Source: Gammaproteobacteria bacterium
GTDB lineage: Bacteria; Pseudomonadota; Gammaproteobacteria; S012-40
Reading direction: 5' to 3'
Assembly (NCBI GenBank): GCA_015491615.1
Contig: WFVN01000167.1
Coordinates: 1-17,609 of the forward strand
DNA length: 17,609 bases
Shown here: one piece after another, positions 14,758 through 17,609 of the stretch
Position numbering within the stretch: the first letter of the stretch is position 1
Layout: each line of letters starts with the position of its first letter
Notes under the pieces: model-generated
Seen by the model: only the letters and a program-made list of their open reading frames with translations
Databases searched by the model: none
What the model was told of the DNA's origin: nothing
Position numbers and translations under genes: made by a program

Positions 14758-15222
14758 GTGTCCGCACGGTGCTGTATTCCTTTGCCGGGGTGGGGCGTGT
14801 CGCTGGAGGTGCACTGGCGCGAAGGGCGCATCCGGCGCATCGCCTTCGTCGCCGGCGAGGCGGAGAGCGACACAAACGACCCCCTGGCATCCTGGTTGGC
14901 GGCCTGGCGGCAAGACCCGACCGTGCCGCCGCCTGTCTTGCCGTTGGCGCCGGCGGGGACGGCGTTCCAACGTCGAGTGTGGGCCGCCTTGCGGGCCATC
15001 CCGCCCGGCGAGACGCGTACCTACGGGGCGCTGGCCGAGATTCTGGGCAGCCATGCGCGGGCGGTGGCCGGGGCCTGCCGGGCCAATCCCTGGGTTCTTC
15101 TGGTACCCTGCCATCGGGCGGTGTCGTCCCAAGGCCTCGGCGGTTTCATGGGGGCGACGGGCGGCTGGCCCCTGGTGCTCAAGCGGCGCCTGTTGGCACA
15201 CGAGAGGGGAGACGGACCATGA
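14758..15222 (+). CDS. ogt: Methylated-DNA--protein-cysteine methyltransferase (O6-alkylguanine repair)
   Basis: A DNA repair protein of about 154 residues that transfers alkyl groups from O6-alkylguanine to its own cysteine. The C-terminal domain is complete: FQRRVWAALRAIPPGETRTYGALAE, given by its core PPGETRTYG, the Asn/Arg region RANPW, and the active site PCHR with C118. GGFMG follows. The N-terminal domain is shorter than in E. coli Ogt. The start is inferred: GTG at 14758 keeps the first beta-strands and lies just after the terminator hairpin, whereas the GTG at 14692 would put the terminator inside the gene. No ATG is available. It overlaps rimI by ATGA. Confidence 0.87.
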   Translation: MSARCCIPLPGWGVSLEVHWREGRIRRIAFVAGEAESDTNDPLASWLAAWRQDPTVPPPVLPLAPAGTAFQRRVWAALRAIPPGETRTYGALAEILGSHARAVAGACRANPWVLLVPCHRAVSSQGLGGFMGATGGWPLVLKRRLLAHERGDGP

Positions 15223-15680
15223 GCGCGGTGTGCGAGGACACCCCCCGCTACCGTTCCATGACCGAGGCCGACCTGGAACAGGTACTGGCCATCGAACGGG
15301 CGGGCCATCCCTACCCCTGGAGCGCGGGCATCTTCCGCGATTGCCTGCGGGTCGGCTACCTGTGCCGGGTGTGGACGGTGGGCGAGGCCATCCGCGCCTA
15401 CGGGATCATGTCGGTGGCGGTGGGCGAGGCGCACGTCTTCAACGTCTGCGTGCATCCCGACCACCGCCGCCGCGGCTGGGGCCGGCAGACCATGATCGCC
15501 CTCCTCGACGATGCCCGCCGGCGCGGCGCCCACACCGCCTTCCTGGAGGTGCGCCCCAGCAACCGCGGCGCCGTCGCCCTCTACCACGACCTGGGTTTCA
15601 ACGAAGTGGGCCTGCGCCCCGGTTACTACCCCGCCCCCCACGGACGCGAGGACGCCCTGGTGATGGCCCGCGACCTGTGA
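15219..15680 (+). CDS. rimI: Ribosomal protein S18-alanine N-acetyltransferase RimI (GNAT family)
   Basis: A 153-residue GNAT acetyltransferase that should acetylate the N-terminal alanine of ribosomal protein S18. Seen are the PYPWSAGIFRDCL phrase typical of RimI, FNVCVHPDHRRRGWGRQ as the acetyl-CoA pyrophosphate loop, LEVRPSN and ALYHDLGFNEVGLR, and the YYPAPHGREDALVM ending. E. coli RimI has 148 residues. The ATG at 15219 overlaps the preceding stop (ATGA), implying co-translation with the alkyltransferase. Confidence 0.94.
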   Translation: MSAVCEDTPRYRSMTEADLEQVLAIERAGHPYPWSAGIFRDCLRVGYLCRVWTVGEAIRAYGIMSVAVGEAHVFNVCVHPDHRRRGWGRQTMIALLDDARRRGAHTAFLEVRPSNRGAVALYHDLGFNEVGLRPGYYPAPHGREDALVMARDL

Positions 15681-15712
15681 ATCTTCGCCGGCGCCGCCGG
15701 TCTCGAGGGGCG

Positions 15713-15721
15713 TGCTAGAAT
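15713..15721 (+). promoter_or_regulatory. Probable extended -10 promoter of prfC
   Basis: TGCTAGAAT has the TG-n extension and a TAGAAT hexamer (5 of 6), followed by CCCGCG. An extended -10 can work without a clear -35, and none is seen. A short hairpin (CCGGC 15688-15692, GCCGG 15696-15700) lies between it and rimI but lacks a T-run. Confidence 0.6.
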
Positions 15722-15755
15722 CCCGCGTCTTTCACGCAAGAATTTCAGAGTCCCC

Positions 15756-17336
<1,581 letters not shown>

Positions 17337-17341
17337 GCGGC

Positions 17342-17347
17342 TAGAAT
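17342..17347 (+). promoter_or_regulatory. Possible -10 element directly before the tatD-family start codon
   Basis: TAGAAT (5 of 6) in the 18-base gap after prfC, followed by GGGCGCC. The predicted transcription start falls on or next to the ATG at 17355. No -35 is seen. Confidence 0.4.
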
Positions 17348-17354
17348 GGGCGCC

Positions 17355-17609
17355 ATGCCCCGGCTGTTCGATTCCCACTGCCACTTGGACGACCCCGCCT
17401 TCGACCCCGACCGGGCGGCGGTCATCCAGGCCGCCCGCGCCGCGGGCGTGCAAGAGCTCCTCCTGCCCGGCGTGGGCCGTTGGACCTGGCCCCGCCAGCT
17501 CGCCTTGGCCGAGGCGGAATCCGGCTTCCACTGCGCCCTGGGGCTCCACCCCCTGTTTCTGGACCGCCATCGCCCTGAGGACCTGGAGCGCTTGGCCGCG
17601 GCCCTGGAC
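17355..17609 (+). CDS. TatD-family metal-dependent hydrolase / deoxyribonuclease, N-terminal part (cut by window edge)
   Basis: The first 85 residues of a TatD-family hydrolase, probably a YjjV- or TatD-type 3'-5' DNA exonuclease. The metal-binding FDSHCHLDD (H8 and H10) is at the N-terminus and CALGLHP follows at about 60-66, both standard for the family. The rest lies beyond the window. The start at 17355 puts the H-x-H motif at the usual distance, but an in-frame ATG at 17346 (adding MGA) is possible. In E. coli, yjjV is also near prfC, a few genes away. Confidence 0.9.
   Translation, partial: MPRLFDSHCHLDDPAFDPDRAAVIQAARAAGVQELLLPGVGRWTWPRQLALAEAESGFHCALGLHPLFLDRHRPEDLERLAAALD

Overview
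The window is very GC-rich, with dense and tightly packed genes. It carries the housekeeping order ypjD-ffh-rpsP-rimM-trmD-rplS, a corB homologue beside ypjD, and rimI and prfC nearby. This is the arrangement known from Gammaproteobacteria, so I infer a GC-rich gammaproteobacterium (a Chromatiales-like lineage is a guess; no phylogenetic marker was compared).

Region 1 (1-314) is the 3' end of an unrecognised, probably exported protein, closed by a perfect hairpin. Region 2 (380-8363) is a six-gene plus-strand operon in which every junction is a 4-bp stop/start overlap. It encodes a chemoreceptor, a CheR methyltransferase with a TPR-like tail, a CheW adaptor, a CheA-REC hybrid kinase, a CheB methylesterase and a REC-GGDEF diguanylate cyclase. 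Gene content and motifs match the Wsp surface-sensing/c-di-GMP chemosensory system of Pseudomonas (wspA, C, D, E, F, R). Two differences stand out. The receptor's periplasmic domain carries a c-type heme motif (CLRCH, residues 152-156), followed by what look like three tandem HAMP domains. Only one CheW (WspD-like, with an N-terminal four-cysteine cluster) is present instead of two. The inferred logic is: heme-linked periplasmic signal -> WspA/WspD/WspE array -> phosphorylation of WspR -> c-di-GMP synthesis, with WspC and WspF adjusting receptor methylation.

Region 3 (8342-10429, minus strand) holds ypjD followed by a corB/yfjD-type DUF21-CBS membrane protein, whose 3' end overlaps wspR by 22 bp tail to tail. 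Region 4 (10512-14754, plus) holds a metallo-beta-lactamase-fold hydrolase, then ffh, then rpsP-rimM-trmD-rplS, which ends in a strong intrinsic terminator. Region 5 (14758-17609, plus) holds an O6-alkylguanine-DNA alkyltransferase overlapping rimI, then prfC, then the start of a TatD-family deoxyribonuclease gene cut by the window edge.

The housekeeping genes ffh, rpsP, prfC and tatD each have a recognisable -10 hexamer just upstream followed by a GC-rich discriminator. No transposon, CRISPR array, tRNA or rRNA gene was recognised. No gene-free stretch exceeds 100 bases. Most of the window is ordinary core genome; the part worth a second look is the heme-receptor Wsp operon.
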